64,000 nt of DNA, taken from positions 1-64,000 of the forward strand of contig NZ_JACHEF010000001.1 of NCBI RefSeq assembly GCF_014207355.1, read 5' to 3'. The notes under the pieces are model-generated. The model searched no databases, was not told where the DNA came from, and worked only from the letters and a program-made list of their open reading frames with translations. Positions 14,650 through 24,361 of the stretch are shown here, one piece after another. Position numbers and translations under genes: made by a program. This stretch comes from Mesorhizobium sangaii. Its GTDB lineage: Bacteria; Pseudomonadota; Alphaproteobacteria; Rhizobiales; Rhizobiaceae. How positions within the stretch are numbered: the stretch's first letter is position 1; the number at the start of each line of letters is the position of its first letter.

Positions 14650-15741
14650 ATGTCCGCAAAATCCGCATCCAGGAATCCGCTTTCCATCCTGAAGAGCCAT
14701 TTGCACGCCGCATGCGCCGCCACGGCACTGCTGCTCGGCGGCGGCAGCGTCGCGCAAGGCGCCGATCTCAACGCGCTGATCTGGTGCGATCATTCCGATC
14801 CAGCACTTCTGCAGCCCTTCGAGGAGGCCAACAACGTCAAGGTCAACGTCAAGGAATTCGAGGGCACCGGCGCCGGGCTCGCCATCGTCGAGCAGTCGCA
14901 ACCGGGCGACTGGGACGTGATGGTGATCGACAGCATCGACGTGCCGCGCGGCGTCGAAAAGGGCCTGTTCGAACCGCTGCCCGACGACAAACTGCCCCTG
15001 GCCGACATGTTTCCGCAGGTGAAGATGGATGGCTCCACGGTGGTCGGCGGCAAGCGCTACGGCATCACGGAAAAGTTCGGCTACAACACGATCGGCTATA
15101 ACAAGAACAAGGTCGATCCGGCCGACATGCAGTCGATGGCGGCGCTGACCAGCGACAAATACAAGGGCAAGGTCGCCATCTACGATTATTATCTGCCGGT
15201 CATCGGCATGGCCGCACTCGCCATCGGCAAGAAGACGGCTGAGCTGACCGAAGCCGACCTGCCCGCCCTCAAAGACGAGCTTCTCAAGATGAAGGCCAAT
15301 GCCAAGCTGGTCGGCGAGGTGACCGCCAGCCAGACGGCGCTGGCGACCGGCGAGGTCGATATCCTGGTTGGCGGCGGCGAATGGGTGACGGCGGGGCTGG
15401 CCAAGGAGAACCCGGCGCTGGACTTCTCCATTCCCAAGGAAGGTGCGGTACTGTGGTCGCAGTCGCTGGCCATGTTCAAGGATTCCAAGAACAAGGACAT
15501 GGCGCTGAAATTCATCCAGTACATCATGAGCCCGGAGGGCCAGGCGCGGCTCGCCACCTCATCCTGCTACTGGGGCATGCCGGCAAACACCAAGGCGGCG
15601 CTGACCGACGACCAGAAGAAGATCCTGCGCTTCGACGAACAGCCGGGCTTCCTAGCCCGCGCCCAGGCCTACCCAGCGCCGAACGCCGACCTCGACAAGA
15701 AGATGCAGGACATGTGGACCGAAATGCTGCAGGCGAAGTGA
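14650..15741 (+). CDS. Polyamine-type ABC transporter, substrate-binding protein (system 1)
   Basis: A 363-residue PotD/PotF-like periplasmic protein. A signal peptide covers about residues 14-39 (CAATALLLGGGSVAQGA). The mature part follows the class: LNALIWCDHSDPALLQPFEE, KVNVKEFEGTGAGLAIVEQS, PGDWDVMVIDSIDVPRGVEK and KRYGITEKFGYNTIGYNKNK. It should deliver a polyamine-like or other small cationic or carboxylate ligand to the permeases encoded next. The ATG at 14650 lies after AAGGGAG. It is the first gene of a five-gene run (SBP, two permeases, ATPase, MBL hydrolase). Confidence 0.9.
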   Translation: MSAKSASRNPLSILKSHLHAACAATALLLGGGSVAQGADLNALIWCDHSDPALLQPFEEANNVKVNVKEFEGTGAGLAIVEQSQPGDWDVMVIDSIDVPRGVEKGLFEPLPDDKLPLADMFPQVKMDGSTVVGGKRYGITEKFGYNTIGYNKNKVDPADMQSMAALTSDKYKGKVAIYDYYLPVIGMAALAIGKKTAELTEADLPALKDELLKMKANAKLVGEVTASQTALATGEVDILVGGGEWVTAGLAKENPALDFSIPKEGAVLWSQSLAMFKDSKNKDMALKFIQYIMSPEGQARLATSSCYWGMPANTKAALTDDQKKILRFDEQPGFLARAQAYPAPNADLDKKMQDMWTEMLQAK

Positions 15742-15754
15742 GCGGCCGCGGCTG

Positions 15755-16621
15755 ATGAACTCAGTTGGTAACATCGGGCGTGCCCTGCCCCGGGCGGGCC
15801 GTGCCCTGCCCTGGGCGCTGGTGACGCCGGCGCTCGGCTGGACGCTGTTGTTCTTCGTGCTGCCTTTCACCGCCATGGGGCTGTCCAGCCTGACGGCGCA
15901 TGACGGCGGCGGTTTCACGGCGTCGAACTACAGCGAGTTCTTCACCAACCCTTCCTACTGGCAGGCGATGGTGAATTCGCTCGAGGTGACCGCGATCGTC
16001 ACCGTCGTCTCGGTGCTGCTCGCCTACCCCTTCGCCTGGATCCTGGCCGAACAGGTGCCGGAACGCTGGCAACGGCTGGCGTTGATGCTGGCCGTGCTGC
16101 CGTTCTGGACCTCCTATGTCGTGCGCTCCTATTCCTGGCTGCTGGTGCTGGCGCAGAACGGCGTCATCAACCGCGCGCTGACCGGCATCGGTGTGGTTGC
16201 CGAGCCACTACAACTCGCCAACACGCGCTTCGCCACCGTCACCGGCTTCGTGCATTTCTTCGTCATGCTTTTAACGCTGACGATCTTCGCCAATCTGAAG
16301 CAGTTGAGCCCGAGCTATCGCAAGGCCGCGGCCGATCTCGGCGCCGGGCCAGTGCGCACCTTCCTTCATGTCGTCCTGCCGCTGACCTTGCCCGGCATCA
16401 TGGTCGGCGCCTTCCTCACCTTCGTGCTGTGCATCGGCGACTACATCACGCCGCAGATCCTGGGCGGCAACAACGAGCTTCTGATGCCGCAGCTGGTGAT
16501 GATGCAGATCGGCCGCCGGGGCGACTTTCCGCTGGCGTCGGCGCTGTCGATCATCCTGATGGCGGTCGTCACCATTGCTTACCTCGCCTGCGCCCGCTGG
16601 CTGAAGATCGAGCGTGCCTGA
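15755..16621 (+). CDS. Polyamine-type ABC transporter permease, PotB-like (system 1)
   Basis: A 288-residue inner-membrane protein with six predicted helices. The permease EAA loop reads SYRKAAADLGAGPVRTFLHV, followed by VLPLTLPGIMVG, which is where the ATPase docks. It lies 13 bases after the substrate-binding gene and overlaps the next permease by 8 bases if that gene uses its GTG start. It pairs with the PotC-like subunit to form the import channel. The N-terminus repeats GRALPRAGRALPWALVTPAL, a tandem duplication-like leader before the first helix. Confidence 0.92.
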   Translation: MNSVGNIGRALPRAGRALPWALVTPALGWTLLFFVLPFTAMGLSSLTAHDGGGFTASNYSEFFTNPSYWQAMVNSLEVTAIVTVVSVLLAYPFAWILAEQVPERWQRLALMLAVLPFWTSYVVRSYSWLLVLAQNGVINRALTGIGVVAEPLQLANTRFATVTGFVHFFVMLLTLTIFANLKQLSPSYRKAAADLGAGPVRTFLHVVLPLTLPGIMVGAFLTFVLCIGDYITPQILGGNNELLMPQLVMMQIGRRGDFPLASALSIILMAVVTIAYLACARWLKIERA

Positions 16622-17405
16622 GATGCGCCGGATTGTCCGCATCGCTTCCTGGCTCTACGCCCTTGCCGTCTATGGCTTCATCTTCCTGCCGGTGGTCGTG
16701 CTGGTGCTGTTCTCGCTGCAGGCAACCTCCTTTCCGATCCCGCCCTTCACCGGCCCGTCGCTGCGCTGGTACGACGCGGTGCTCAGCGACACACGGCTGA
16801 CCTCGGCGCTGCTCAATTCGCTGCTGGTGGCTTCCATCTCGTCGCTGGCTGCCGTCGCGCTCGGCTTCCTCTCCGCCTGGGGCTTTGCCCGCTTTGTCCT
16901 GCCGGGCTCCGGCCTGCTGCGCGGGCTGATCACGCTACCCCTGACGGTCAGCTATCTCATCATCGGCATGGGACTGCTGGTGCTGTTCAACTGGGCCGGC
17001 GTGCCGAAATCGCTGCTTGCCGCCGGCATCGGCCATGTCGTGATCAACCTGCCGCTGTGCTTTGCCATCATCTACAGCCAGATGGGCGACCACCAGATCA
17101 ACATCGAACGCGCCGCGCGCGACCTCGGCGCGCCGGAATGGAAGGTGCTGCTGCTGATCACCGTGCCGGTGATGGCACCGGCCATCTTCGCCGGATTCTT
17201 CCTGTCGATGACCTTCTCCTGGGACGAGTTCGTCATCTCCTTCCTTTTGACCCGCTTCGACACGACCTTGCCGGTCGAGATATGGAACCTGCTGCGTTCC
17301 GGCCTCAATCCCAAGACCAACGCCGTCGGCTCGCTGGTCTTTGCCGTCTCGATCGTGCTGGTCGTGCTGTTCGAACTGACATTGCTGCGCAGGAGAAAAG
17401 CATGA
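16614..17405 (+). CDS. Polyamine-type ABC transporter permease, PotC-like (system 1)
   Basis: A 263-residue protein with six hydrophobic segments. Its EAA loop (NIERAARDLGAPEWKVLLLI followed by TVPVMAPAIFAG) and the SFSWDEFVISFLLT-type final segment are typical of PotC/PotI. The start may be the GTG at 16614, overlapping the previous gene, or the ATG at 16623. It ends 4 bases inside the ATPase gene (ATG at 17402), so the two are translationally coupled. Confidence 0.92.
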   Translation: MPEMRRIVRIASWLYALAVYGFIFLPVVVLVLFSLQATSFPIPPFTGPSLRWYDAVLSDTRLTSALLNSLLVASISSLAAVALGFLSAWGFARFVLPGSGLLRGLITLPLTVSYLIIGMGLLVLFNWAGVPKSLLAAGIGHVVINLPLCFAIIYSQMGDHQINIERAARDLGAPEWKVLLLITVPVMAPAIFAGFFLSMTFSWDEFVISFLLTRFDTTLPVEIWNLLRSGLNPKTNAVGSLVFAVSIVLVVLFELTLLRRRKA

Positions 17406-18466
17406 CCGCGCCTTTGGTCGACATAGACTCGGTCTCGCATCGCTTCGGCCAGCAGACGGTACTCAAGAACGTTTCGCTCAAGATCGAACCCGGCAGCTAC
17501 ACAATCCTGCTCGGCCCGTCAGGCTCGGGCAAGACGACGCTGCTGTCCATTCTCGGCGGCTTCGTCACCCCGAGCGAAGGCAAAGTGTTCATACGCGGTG
17601 TGGACTGCACCTCGGTGCCGCCGGCCAAGCGCCCGACGACGACGGTGTTCCAGGATTACGCGCTCTTTCCGCATATGAGCGTCGGCAGCAATGTCGGCTT
17701 CGGCCTGCGCATGCAGGGCGTCGATGGCGCGACGCGGGCCGCACGGGCGCGCGAGGCGCTGGCGCTGGTTGGACTGGCCTCTTCCTTCGACAAGAAACCG
17801 CACCAGCTCTCCGGCGGCCAGCGGCAGCGCGTGGCGCTGGCGCGTGCGCTGGTGATCGAACCGGCGGTGCTTTTGCTCGACGAGCCGCTCGGCGCGCTCG
17901 ATCTGAAATTGCGCCGCCAGATGCAGGACGAGTTGAAGGCGATCCAGAAGCGCGTCGGCACCGCCTTCATCCACGTCACGCACGACCAGGAAGAGGCGAT
18001 GGCGCTGGCGGACCACTGCGTGGTGATGAATGACGGGCGCATCGAGGACGAAGGGCCGCCTGAACGCGTGTATGCCAGGCCGGCGACGCGCTTTTCCGCC
18101 ACCTTCATGGGCGAAAGCACGATCCTGGCCGGCACCGTCACGGAGGCCAGCGACAGGACAAGCACTGTCGCGACGCCGGTCGGGCCGGTTTCACTGCCGA
18201 GCGCCCTGCCTCAGGGCTCGGCTGTCGGCCTCGCCATACGGCCGGAGCATCTCGTCTTGGGCGCGGCCGGCGGCGGTGTCAGGCTTGGCAGCGCCGAGGT
18301 CAGCGACGTCGTCTTCCAGGGCAGCTTCAAGCGCGTGCTCGCGGTTTCCGTCGAAGACCCTTCGCTGCAGTTCATCGCCAGGCTTCCGGCCTCAGCGGCA
18401 GTCCAGCCGGGCGACACGGTTGCGGTTTCCTGCGATACCGACCAGATCATCCTCTTGACGGATTAA
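17402..18466 (+). CDS. Polyamine-type ABC transporter ATP-binding protein, PotA-like (system 1)
   Basis: A 354-residue ATPase. Walker A is GPSGSGKT (residues 38-45), followed by the Q-loop region VFQDYALFPH, the signature [15 protein letters not shown], Walker [13 protein letters not shown] and switch histidine [16 protein letters not shown]-terminal TOBE-type regulatory domain follows (about 270-354, including LAIRPEHLVLG). It energises import by the two permeases. The reading frame is open from 17057, but the ATG at 17402 overlapping the permease stop matches the family N-terminus. Confidence 0.95.
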   Translation: MTAPLVDIDSVSHRFGQQTVLKNVSLKIEPGSYTILLGPSGSGKTTLLSILGGFVTPSEGKVFIRGVDCTSVPPAKRPTTTVFQDYALFPHMSVGSNVGFGLRMQGVDGATRAARAREALALVGLASSFDKKPHQLSGGQRQRVALARALVIEPAVLLLDEPLGALDLKLRRQMQDELKAIQKRVGTAFIHVTHDQEEAMALADHCVVMNDGRIEDEGPPERVYARPATRFSATFMGESTILAGTVTEASDRTSTVATPVGPVSLPSALPQGSAVGLAIRPEHLVLGAAGGGVRLGSAEVSDVVFQGSFKRVLAVSVEDPSLQFIARLPASAAVQPGDTVAVSCDTDQIILLTD

Positions 18467-18469
18467 AAC

Positions 18470-19228
18470 ATGGGCACGCTTCCGGTCATCGGCGCTCCAG
18501 ACTGGTATGAGACCATCCGCATGAGCGATGGCGTGACGCTGATCCATGAGCCGTGGATCAAGCCGTTCTTCCGCTGCAACATGTGGCATGTGCGCGGCCG
18601 CGACCGTGATCTCCTGTTCGACACCGGTCTCGGCCATTTCAGCCTCAGGCGCCATGTTCCGCTGGTGACGGAGCGAATGCTGACCTGCGTCGCCAGCCAT
18701 ACGCATTTCGATCATATCGGCTGCCACCACGAATTTCCCGACCGCTGCGTGCACGCGGCCGAGGCGGAAATCCTCGCCGATCCGCGCAACGAATGGACGG
18801 CTGCCGGCACCTATGCGACCGACGAGATGTTCGACGGTATGCCGCAAGGTTGGAACACGGCGAACTACCGCGTCCTACCTGCACCGGCCGACCGTCTGCT
18901 CGCGCATGGCGATGTCGTCGATCTCGGCGACCGTGCCTTCGAGGTGATCCACACGCCCGGCCATTCGCCCGGCGGCATCGCGCTCTACGAGAAGAAGACC
19001 GGCATCCTGCTTTCCGGCGACATCATCTATGACGGCCCGCTGATCGACGACGTCTACCACTCCAATGTTTCCGACTACATGGAGACACTGCTCGGCATGC
19101 GCGAGCTCGATGTCGCGGTCGTGCATGGCGGCCATTTTCCGAGCTTCGGCAAGGTGCGCTACCGCCAGCTTGTCGACGAATATCTGGCGCAGAAGCGGCA
19201 GGCCGGCTGCCATCTGCGGCAGCCCTAG
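18470..19228 (+). CDS. Metallo-beta-lactamase-fold hydrolase
   Basis: A 252-residue protein with the full dinuclear metal site of the family: SHTHFDHIGCHHEF (HxHxDH), HTPGHSPGG, LLSGDIIYDG and the final histidine in VVHGGHFPSFG. Such enzymes hydrolyse lactones, thioesters, phosphodiesters or similar bonds; the substrate is not evident. It starts 3 bases after the ATPase stop, so it belongs to the importer operon and probably acts on the imported compound or a derivative. No signal peptide was seen, so it is cytoplasmic. Confidence 0.88.
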   Translation: MGTLPVIGAPDWYETIRMSDGVTLIHEPWIKPFFRCNMWHVRGRDRDLLFDTGLGHFSLRRHVPLVTERMLTCVASHTHFDHIGCHHEFPDRCVHAAEAEILADPRNEWTAAGTYATDEMFDGMPQGWNTANYRVLPAPADRLLAHGDVVDLGDRAFEVIHTPGHSPGGIALYEKKTGILLSGDIIYDGPLIDDVYHSNVSDYMETLLGMRELDVAVVHGGHFPSFGKVRYRQLVDEYLAQKRQAGCHLRQP

Positions 19229-19236
19229 GAAACGAG

Positions 19237-19941
19237 TTAGCGCATCAATTCGAAGTGGCGCGGAAACGACTGGTGCAGCAGCATCAGCATCGTCTTTCTC
19301 AGCACATCGGAATTGCCCGCCGGTGGGTTGAGGTGATCCCATATCCATGCGCCATGGACGAGATAGTTGAGGCTTTCAGCCAGCGTGTCTGGGTCGACAT
19401 CGGTGTAGCCGCCGCTGCGCTTGATTTCGATGAGCAGGTCGCGCGCCTCGGCATTGTAGCTGAGATCGCTGGGCAGGCCGATCTCGTTGTAGATCTGCAT
19501 GCTCTTGCGGTCGCTGGAGAACACGACAAAGACCGAGACCCATTTCGGGTGCTGCCGCGCGAATCTTTGCGCGCATTCGACCGCGCCCATCAGCCGCTCG
19601 ACCGGCGACAGACCGGGCACGCGCACCAGCGTTGCCCACAATTCATCGTACTGATCGCTGAGATACTGCAGCACGGCGCGAAACAGGTTCTCCTTGCTGC
19701 GAAAGTGGAAAACCACCAGTGCGTTGGAGGACCCGACATGCTCGGCGATGCGCTGCATGGTGACGCTCGCCAGGCCTTCGTCGGCGATGAGATCGATGGT
19801 GGCGTCGATGATGCGCTGGATGCTGGCTTCGCCGCGCTCGCGCCGGCGATCCCTGGGAGCCGGCTCGAGCCGCTCGTCGCCACCCTCTGCGACCATTGCC
19901 CTGGGTGTCCTCTGTGCGGCGGCTGCCTTGCGTTGCGCCAT
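19237..19941 (-). CDS. TetR family regulator (BetI-like), end of operon 2
   Basis: A 234-residue protein with a basic N-terminal tail and a TetR helix-turn-helix at about residues 40-88 (IIDATIDLIADEGLASVTMQ and GSSNALVVFHFRSKENLFRA). The C-terminal domain is of the BetI/RutR type (ARQHPKWVSVFVVFSSDRKS). The frame is open to 19989, but MAQRKAAA at 19941 is the more natural start. It lies 110 bases downstream of the amidase, in the same direction as the second importer, and its stop is only 8 bases from the end of the MBL gene. It probably regulates operon 2. Confidence 0.88.
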   Translation of the reverse strand: MAQRKAAAAQRTPRAMVAEGGDERLEPAPRDRRRERGEASIQRIIDATIDLIADEGLASVTMQRIAEHVGSSNALVVFHFRSKENLFRAVLQYLSDQYDELWATLVRVPGLSPVERLMGAVECAQRFARQHPKWVSVFVVFSSDRKSMQIYNEIGLPSDLSYNAEARDLLIEIKRSGGYTDVDPDTLAESLNYLVHGAWIWDHLNPPAGNSDVLRKTMLMLLHQSFPRHFELMR

Positions 19942-20051
19942 TCCTGTCCAGCCTTTCAAACCTTGCGGCGGAGCTTTCCAGCCCCGCACGCCGGCTCACC
20001 ATAACCGAAGCGAAATATCAAGCACCAGCGCGGCAACGGCCACATGGCTGG

Positions 20052-21479
20052 TCACAGCGACGGTCGCGTTTCGGTGTTTGTGTACCACTGGCCCTGAGCC
20101 GTCTCATAGGCCAGCGCCGCCCGGAAGACATCGGCGTCGCAATAGGTGCGGCCGACAATCTGGATGCCGGTCGGCACGCCATTCGTCGCGCGGCCCGACG
20201 GCATGGACAGAGCCGGGCAACGGCTCAGCATGTTGAATGGCGTCGTCATCACCCAGCCAAGCGACGGGTTCACCGGCTTTCCGTTGATCTCGACGGTGTC
20301 ACTGGTGTGGTCGAACTCCGCCGGCACCGCGGGAAGCGCGTTGGTCGGGCAGATCAGCACATCATATGTCTCCAGCAGCGGCCCGAGCGTCTGGTACATC
20401 CTGGCCGCCACGTCGAGGGTAGCGACAAAGTCCGTGGCCTTCGACTTTTGCCCATCTTCGGCAAATTGCCGGGCATAGCTGGTCATATCCTTGCCGTGCT
20501 GCTTGAGCAGTTGCGCCAGCGAGGCACCGAAGAGGTGCTCCAGATAGGCAATGCCGGCCTTAAGCACCTCGTCGCCCCAGCCCAGATCGACCTCCTCGAC
20601 GGTGGCGCCAAGTGAGCGGAACACGTCGCAGGCGGCGAGTGTGTTTTTGCGCACCTCGGCATCCACTTCGAAGGAGCCGAGGTCCATCGAGAAAGCAATT
20701 TTCCAGCCCTTGATCGGCTTGTAGTCGAGCGGCAGGCGCAATTTCGGGCGCAGCGTGGCGATGTCGAGCGGGCTCGGTCCCGCCATGACATTCTGCAGCA
20801 GGATCGCATCCCCGACGTTTCGCGCCAGCGGGCCAGTGTGGCAGTAGAAGTCGAGATTGAACGGCGGCTCGTCCGGGTTGCGGCCATAAGGCGGCTTGAA
20901 GCCGACGAGACCGCAAGCCGACGCCGGAATGCGGATCGACCCGGCAATGTCCGAACCGGTGGCGATCGCCGATGTGCCCGAGGCCAGCGTTGCCGCCGCA
21001 CCGCCGGACGAACCACCCGGCGTGAAGTCGGGGTTCCACGGATTGCGCGTGACGCCCCAGCGCCTCGACCAGGTGTAGCCGGCGCAGCTGAATTCCGGCG
21101 TTGCCGTGCGCGCATGGACGATGCCTCCGGCCTTGATGATGCGCTCGTTCATCGTCGAGGTGTGGACGCCAATGGCATCCTTCGACAGCAGCGAGCCGTG
21201 CGATGTCGGCTTGCCCTTGATGTAGCTCTCGTCCTTGATGCCGATCGGCAGGCCCTCGAGCGCGCCGGTCCTCGCGCCCCTGGCGTATTTCGCTTCGGCT
21301 TTCTTGGCCAGTTCCATCGCCTCGTCGAAATGCGTGAAGGTGAAGCAGTTGATTGCCGACCTGGTGGTTTCGGCGCGGTCAATGGTCGCCTGCATCAATT
21401 CGACGGGCGAAAGTTTCTTCGCCTTGAACAGCCGCAGCGCCTCGCTGGCCGGCATGTAGCAAAGGTCGAGATCAGTCAT
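20052..21479 (-). CDS. Amidase (amidase-signature family)
   Basis: A 475-residue amidase-signature enzyme. The Ser-cisSer-Lys triad is visible as Lys82 (GLPIGIKDESY), cis-Ser157 (TPGGSSGGAAATLASG) and nucleophile Ser181 (GSDIAGSIRIPASACGLVGF). The spacings of 75 and 24 residues match characterised members. It hydrolyses an unspecified carboxamide in the cytoplasm. It follows the substrate-binding protein of importer 2 by 89 bases, which suggests an amide-bearing compound is imported and cleaved here. Relatives include indoleacetamide hydrolases and GatA; GatA is unlikely because no gatC is adjacent. Confidence 0.92.
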   Translation of the reverse strand: MTDLDLCYMPASEALRLFKAKKLSPVELMQATIDRAETTRSAINCFTFTHFDEAMELAKKAEAKYARGARTGALEGLPIGIKDESYIKGKPTSHGSLLSKDAIGVHTSTMNERIIKAGGIVHARTATPEFSCAGYTWSRRWGVTRNPWNPDFTPGGSSGGAAATLASGTSAIATGSDIAGSIRIPASACGLVGFKPPYGRNPDEPPFNLDFYCHTGPLARNVGDAILLQNVMAGPSPLDIATLRPKLRLPLDYKPIKGWKIAFSMDLGSFEVDAEVRKNTLAACDVFRSLGATVEEVDLGWGDEVLKAGIAYLEHLFGASLAQLLKQHGKDMTSYARQFAEDGQKSKATDFVATLDVAARMYQTLGPLLETYDVLICPTNALPAVPAEFDHTSDTVEINGKPVNPSLGWVMTTPFNMLSRCPALSMPSGRATNGVPTGIQIVGRTYCDADVFRAALAYETAQGQWYTNTETRPSL

Positions 21480-21568
21480 GGGAAGTCTCCTGCGATCGCC
21501 GGATCGCGCTTGGCATGGACGGGAGGAGGCCGCGCCGCGATATCGCGGCGCGAGAAGCCCAGGTCGGG

Positions 21569-22603
21569 CTATCTCTGGAGGTCGGTCCAGATTTTCGTGT
21601 AGAGCGCCTGCACTTCAGGCGGACAGGCCGGCATGAACTGTCCCTTGGCAGCGAATTCCGCCGGAACGTTCACTTCCGGCGCGTTCTTCATGTCGTCGGG
21701 CATGAAGGCTTCCGAGCCCTTGATGCCGTTGGAATAGCGCGCGAAGGCCGAGATCAGTGCGGCGTTCTGCGGGTCCATGATGAAGTTCTGGAAGAGCTTG
21801 GCGTTCTCGACGTTCCTGGCGTCCTTGAGGACGGCGACGTTGTCCATCCAGATCGGGTAGCCCTCCTTGGGATAGCCATAGACGATCTTGTCGTTCTGCA
21901 GCCGCTGGCGAAGCGATATGCCGTTCCAGTTGACGCCGGCGGCGATGTCGCCCTTGCCGAGGCCGTCGACGGCGCCATAGTCGAAGGACAGCCATTTCGC
22001 CTTGGCCTCGACCAGCTTGTCGCGCACCTTCTTCAGCAGAACTTTGTCGTCGGTGCAGTATTGGCCGCCTTCGTAGGCGATGGCGAGGAACATGACGTCG
22101 CCCATTTCGGGAACGACATTGATCTTGCCGACGAGCTCGGGCGGCGGATCGAGGAAGATCGCGGACGTGTTCACGTCGCCGGAATAGACCGACTTGTTCA
22201 CCGACACGCCTGTCGTGCCCCACTGCCACGGCACCGTGTATTTACGACCCGGATCGAAGGGGACATCGACCCATTTGGGATCGACGTTTTTGAAATTCTC
22301 CATCTGGTCCGGGCGGGATTCAAGCAGCAACCCTTCGCTGATCCAGATCGGGACGACGCTTGCCGACGGCACGACGATGTCGAAACCGGCACCGCCCTGG
22401 CGGATCTTGGCGAGTGCTGTGTCGTTGGAATCGAAGTCGGTGACGGTGACCTTGACCTGGTAGGTCTCCTCGAATTTCTTGATGAGATCGGGGTTGGTGT
22501 AGTTACCCCAATTGTAGATGTTGAGTTCACCCTCGGCGCGGGCGGCACCCGTCACGGCCAGCAGCGACAGCCCGATCGCCGTCGCGGTCAGTTTCCAGTT
22601 CAT
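21569..22603 (-). CDS. Polyamine-type ABC transporter, substrate-binding protein (system 2)
   Basis: A 344-residue PotD-like protein with a signal peptide ([20 protein letters not shown], cleavage near ARA). The mature protein begins [20 protein letters not shown], the classic polyamine-binding-protein opening. Later motifs include [20 protein letters not shown] and the central [19 protein letters not shown]. The frame is open to 22723; the ATG at 22603 fits the signal peptide. It is the fourth gene of operon 2 (ATPase, two permeases, SBP, amidase, TetR). Confidence 0.93.
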   Translation of the reverse strand: MNWKLTATAIGLSLLAVTGAARAEGELNIYNWGNYTNPDLIKKFEETYQVKVTVTDFDSNDTALAKIRQGGAGFDIVVPSASVVPIWISEGLLLESRPDQMENFKNVDPKWVDVPFDPGRKYTVPWQWGTTGVSVNKSVYSGDVNTSAIFLDPPPELVGKINVVPEMGDVMFLAIAYEGGQYCTDDKVLLKKVRDKLVEAKAKWLSFDYGAVDGLGKGDIAAGVNWNGISLRQRLQNDKIVYGYPKEGYPIWMDNVAVLKDARNVENAKLFQNFIMDPQNAALISAFARYSNGIKGSEAFMPDDMKNAPEVNVPAEFAAKGQFMPACPPEVQALYTKIWTDLQR

Positions 22604-22643
22604 GCTCCATGCTCCCATTGTTGGGACCGTCGGCGTTGCCGCC

Positions 22644-23444
22644 TCAGGTCCGTTTCCTGCTGATGAAGAAGAAAGCCGTGACGATGCCGATCGACAGCAA
22701 GAGGAAGGCCGTCGAGATCGCATTGACTTCCGGCGTGACGGTACGCCGGAGCTGGCCGAGCATGTAGGTTGGCAGCGTGTCCTGGCCGCCCGATTTGACG
22801 AATTCGGTGATGACGACGTCGTCCAGCGAGACGACGAAGGCGAGCATCAATCCGGCGAGAATGCCCGGCCAGAGCAATGGCAAGGTCACGTGCAGGAAGG
22901 TCTTCCACTTCGTTGCGTAGAGATCGGTCGCCGCCGTCTCGAGCGACAGGTCCATGCTCTCAAGCCGCGCCCGGATCGGCAGATAGGCGAACGGGATGCA
23001 GAAGGCGGTGTGCGCGGAGACGAGGTAGCCGAGCCCGGAATAACCGGTCCAGATCTTGATGCGCGAGAAGACGATCAGCAGCGCCACCGCGGTGACGATC
23101 TCCGGCACCATCAGCGGCTGGTTGATGAAGGCGTATTTGAGGGTCAATCCCGGATACGGCTTGGTCCTGGTCGTCGCCAACGCCGCCATCGTGGCGGTGA
23201 TTGTCGCCAGCACGGCGGCGACAGCCGCAATCTGGAACGAGCGGATAGACGCCTCGATGACCAGCGCATTGTTCCAGGCGACGTGGAACCAGCGCAGCGA
23301 AAAGCCTTTCCAGATCACAATGGAATCATTGTCGTTGAAGGCATAGACCACCAGGGTCGCGATCGGCAGGTAAAGCAGGAAGAAACACAGCATCGCCACG
23401 CTGACGAAGCCGTTCTGCCGCCGGACGTCGAAGCGATTAGCCAT
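22644..23444 (-). CDS. Polyamine-type ABC transporter permease, PotC-like (system 2)
   Basis: A 266-residue, six-helix permease starting [20 protein letters not shown]. The EAA loop reads [20 protein letters not shown] followed by [10 protein letters not shown], and the last helices contain [20 protein letters not shown], as in PotC/YdcV. It overlaps the upstream permease by 8 bases; an alternative ATG at 23453 would overlap by 17. It forms the channel with the PotB-like partner. Confidence 0.92.
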   Translation of the reverse strand: MANRFDVRRQNGFVSVAMLCFFLLYLPIATLVVYAFNDNDSIVIWKGFSLRWFHVAWNNALVIEASIRSFQIAAVAAVLATITATMAALATTRTKPYPGLTLKYAFINQPLMVPEIVTAVALLIVFSRIKIWTGYSGLGYLVSAHTAFCIPFAYLPIRARLESMDLSLETAATDLYATKWKTFLHVTLPLLWPGILAGLMLAFVVSLDDVVITEFVKSGGQDTLPTYMLGQLRRTVTPEVNAISTAFLLLSIGIVTAFFFISRKRT

Positions 23445-24357
23445 GGGCGCCATCCGACCTGGTCGTGTTGCGCACATAAAACAGCAGCGCCACCATGACG
23501 ATCGCCATCAAGGTGATCGACAGCGCGGCACCAAGCGGCCAGTTTCTGCCCTGGCCAAACTGCAGCTCGATCAGGTTGCCGATCATCAGATTGGTGCCGC
23601 CGCCGAGCACCCTCGGCGTCACATAGGCGCCGAGCGAGGGGATGAATACGAGGATTGAGCCGGCGACGATGCCCGGTGTGACCAGCGGGATGATGATGCG
23701 CCTCAAAACCTCGAACCGCGTTGCGTAGAGGTCGTAGCCCGCCTCGACAAGGCGGAAGTCGATCTTCTCCATGCTGGCGTACAGCGGCAGCACCATCAGC
23801 GGCAGGAACACGTAGACCATGCCGGCCAGGACAGCGAAATTGGTGTACATGAGCTGCACAGGATGGTCGGTGATCCCAAGCAGTTGCAGCACCGAATTGA
23901 TGATGCCGTCATTGCGCAGCACCTGTTGCATGGCAAAGGTGCGGATCAGAAGGTTCGTCCAGAACGGGATGGTGATCAGGAACAGGCAGATGTCGCGCCG
24001 GTGATCCGGCCGTGTGGCAATGAAATAGGCGGTGGGGAAGCCGAGGATCAGGGTCAGCACAGTGGTTGCCAGCGACAGCGACACCGAGCGCCAGAAGATC
24101 GACAGATAGGCGGTGGCCAACGACAGCGTGTCGTCGAAGACGTCACGCTCGAACAGTACGCTCACCCAGGCATCGGGCGAGAACTGCCATTTCACATCGC
24201 CGTAATTGCCTGGCGTCAGGAAGGAATAGACGACCACGATCAGCAGCGGCCCAAGGGCCGCGACGAAGACGATCAGCAGCGCCGGGGTGGAAAGCAGCCA
24301 GCGTGACCTGATATCTTCACGTTCGGCCTTTTCGGCTACCTCTATCGCGGTCGCCAT
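23437..24357 (-). CDS. Polyamine-type ABC transporter permease, PotB-like (system 2)
   Basis: A 306-residue permease with an acidic cytoplasmic N-terminus (MATAIEVAEKAEREDIRSRW) and six helices. The docking loop reads VEAGYDLYATRFEVLRRIII followed by PLVTPGIVAG. The periplasmic segment after helix 1 (FLTPGNYGDVKWQFSPDAWV) is typical of PotB. Only 4 bases separate its start from the ATPase stop, which shows tight co-transcription. Confidence 0.93.
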   Translation of the reverse strand: MATAIEVAEKAEREDIRSRWLLSTPALLIVFVAALGPLLIVVVYSFLTPGNYGDVKWQFSPDAWVSVLFERDVFDDTLSLATAYLSIFWRSVSLSLATTVLTLILGFPTAYFIATRPDHRRDICLFLITIPFWTNLLIRTFAMQQVLRNDGIINSVLQLLGITDHPVQLMYTNFAVLAGMVYVFLPLMVLPLYASMEKIDFRLVEAGYDLYATRFEVLRRIIIPLVTPGIVAGSILVFIPSLGAYVTPRVLGGGTNLMIGNLIELQFGQGRNWPLGAALSITLMAIVMVALLFYVRNTTRSDGAHG

Positions 24358-24361
24358 GGCC

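Noticed and set aside
20052..21479. The amidase as GatA of the tRNA-dependent amidotransferase
   Set aside because: It sits in an ABC importer operon far from gatB and has no gatC neighbour; general amidase-signature motifs do not favour GatA.
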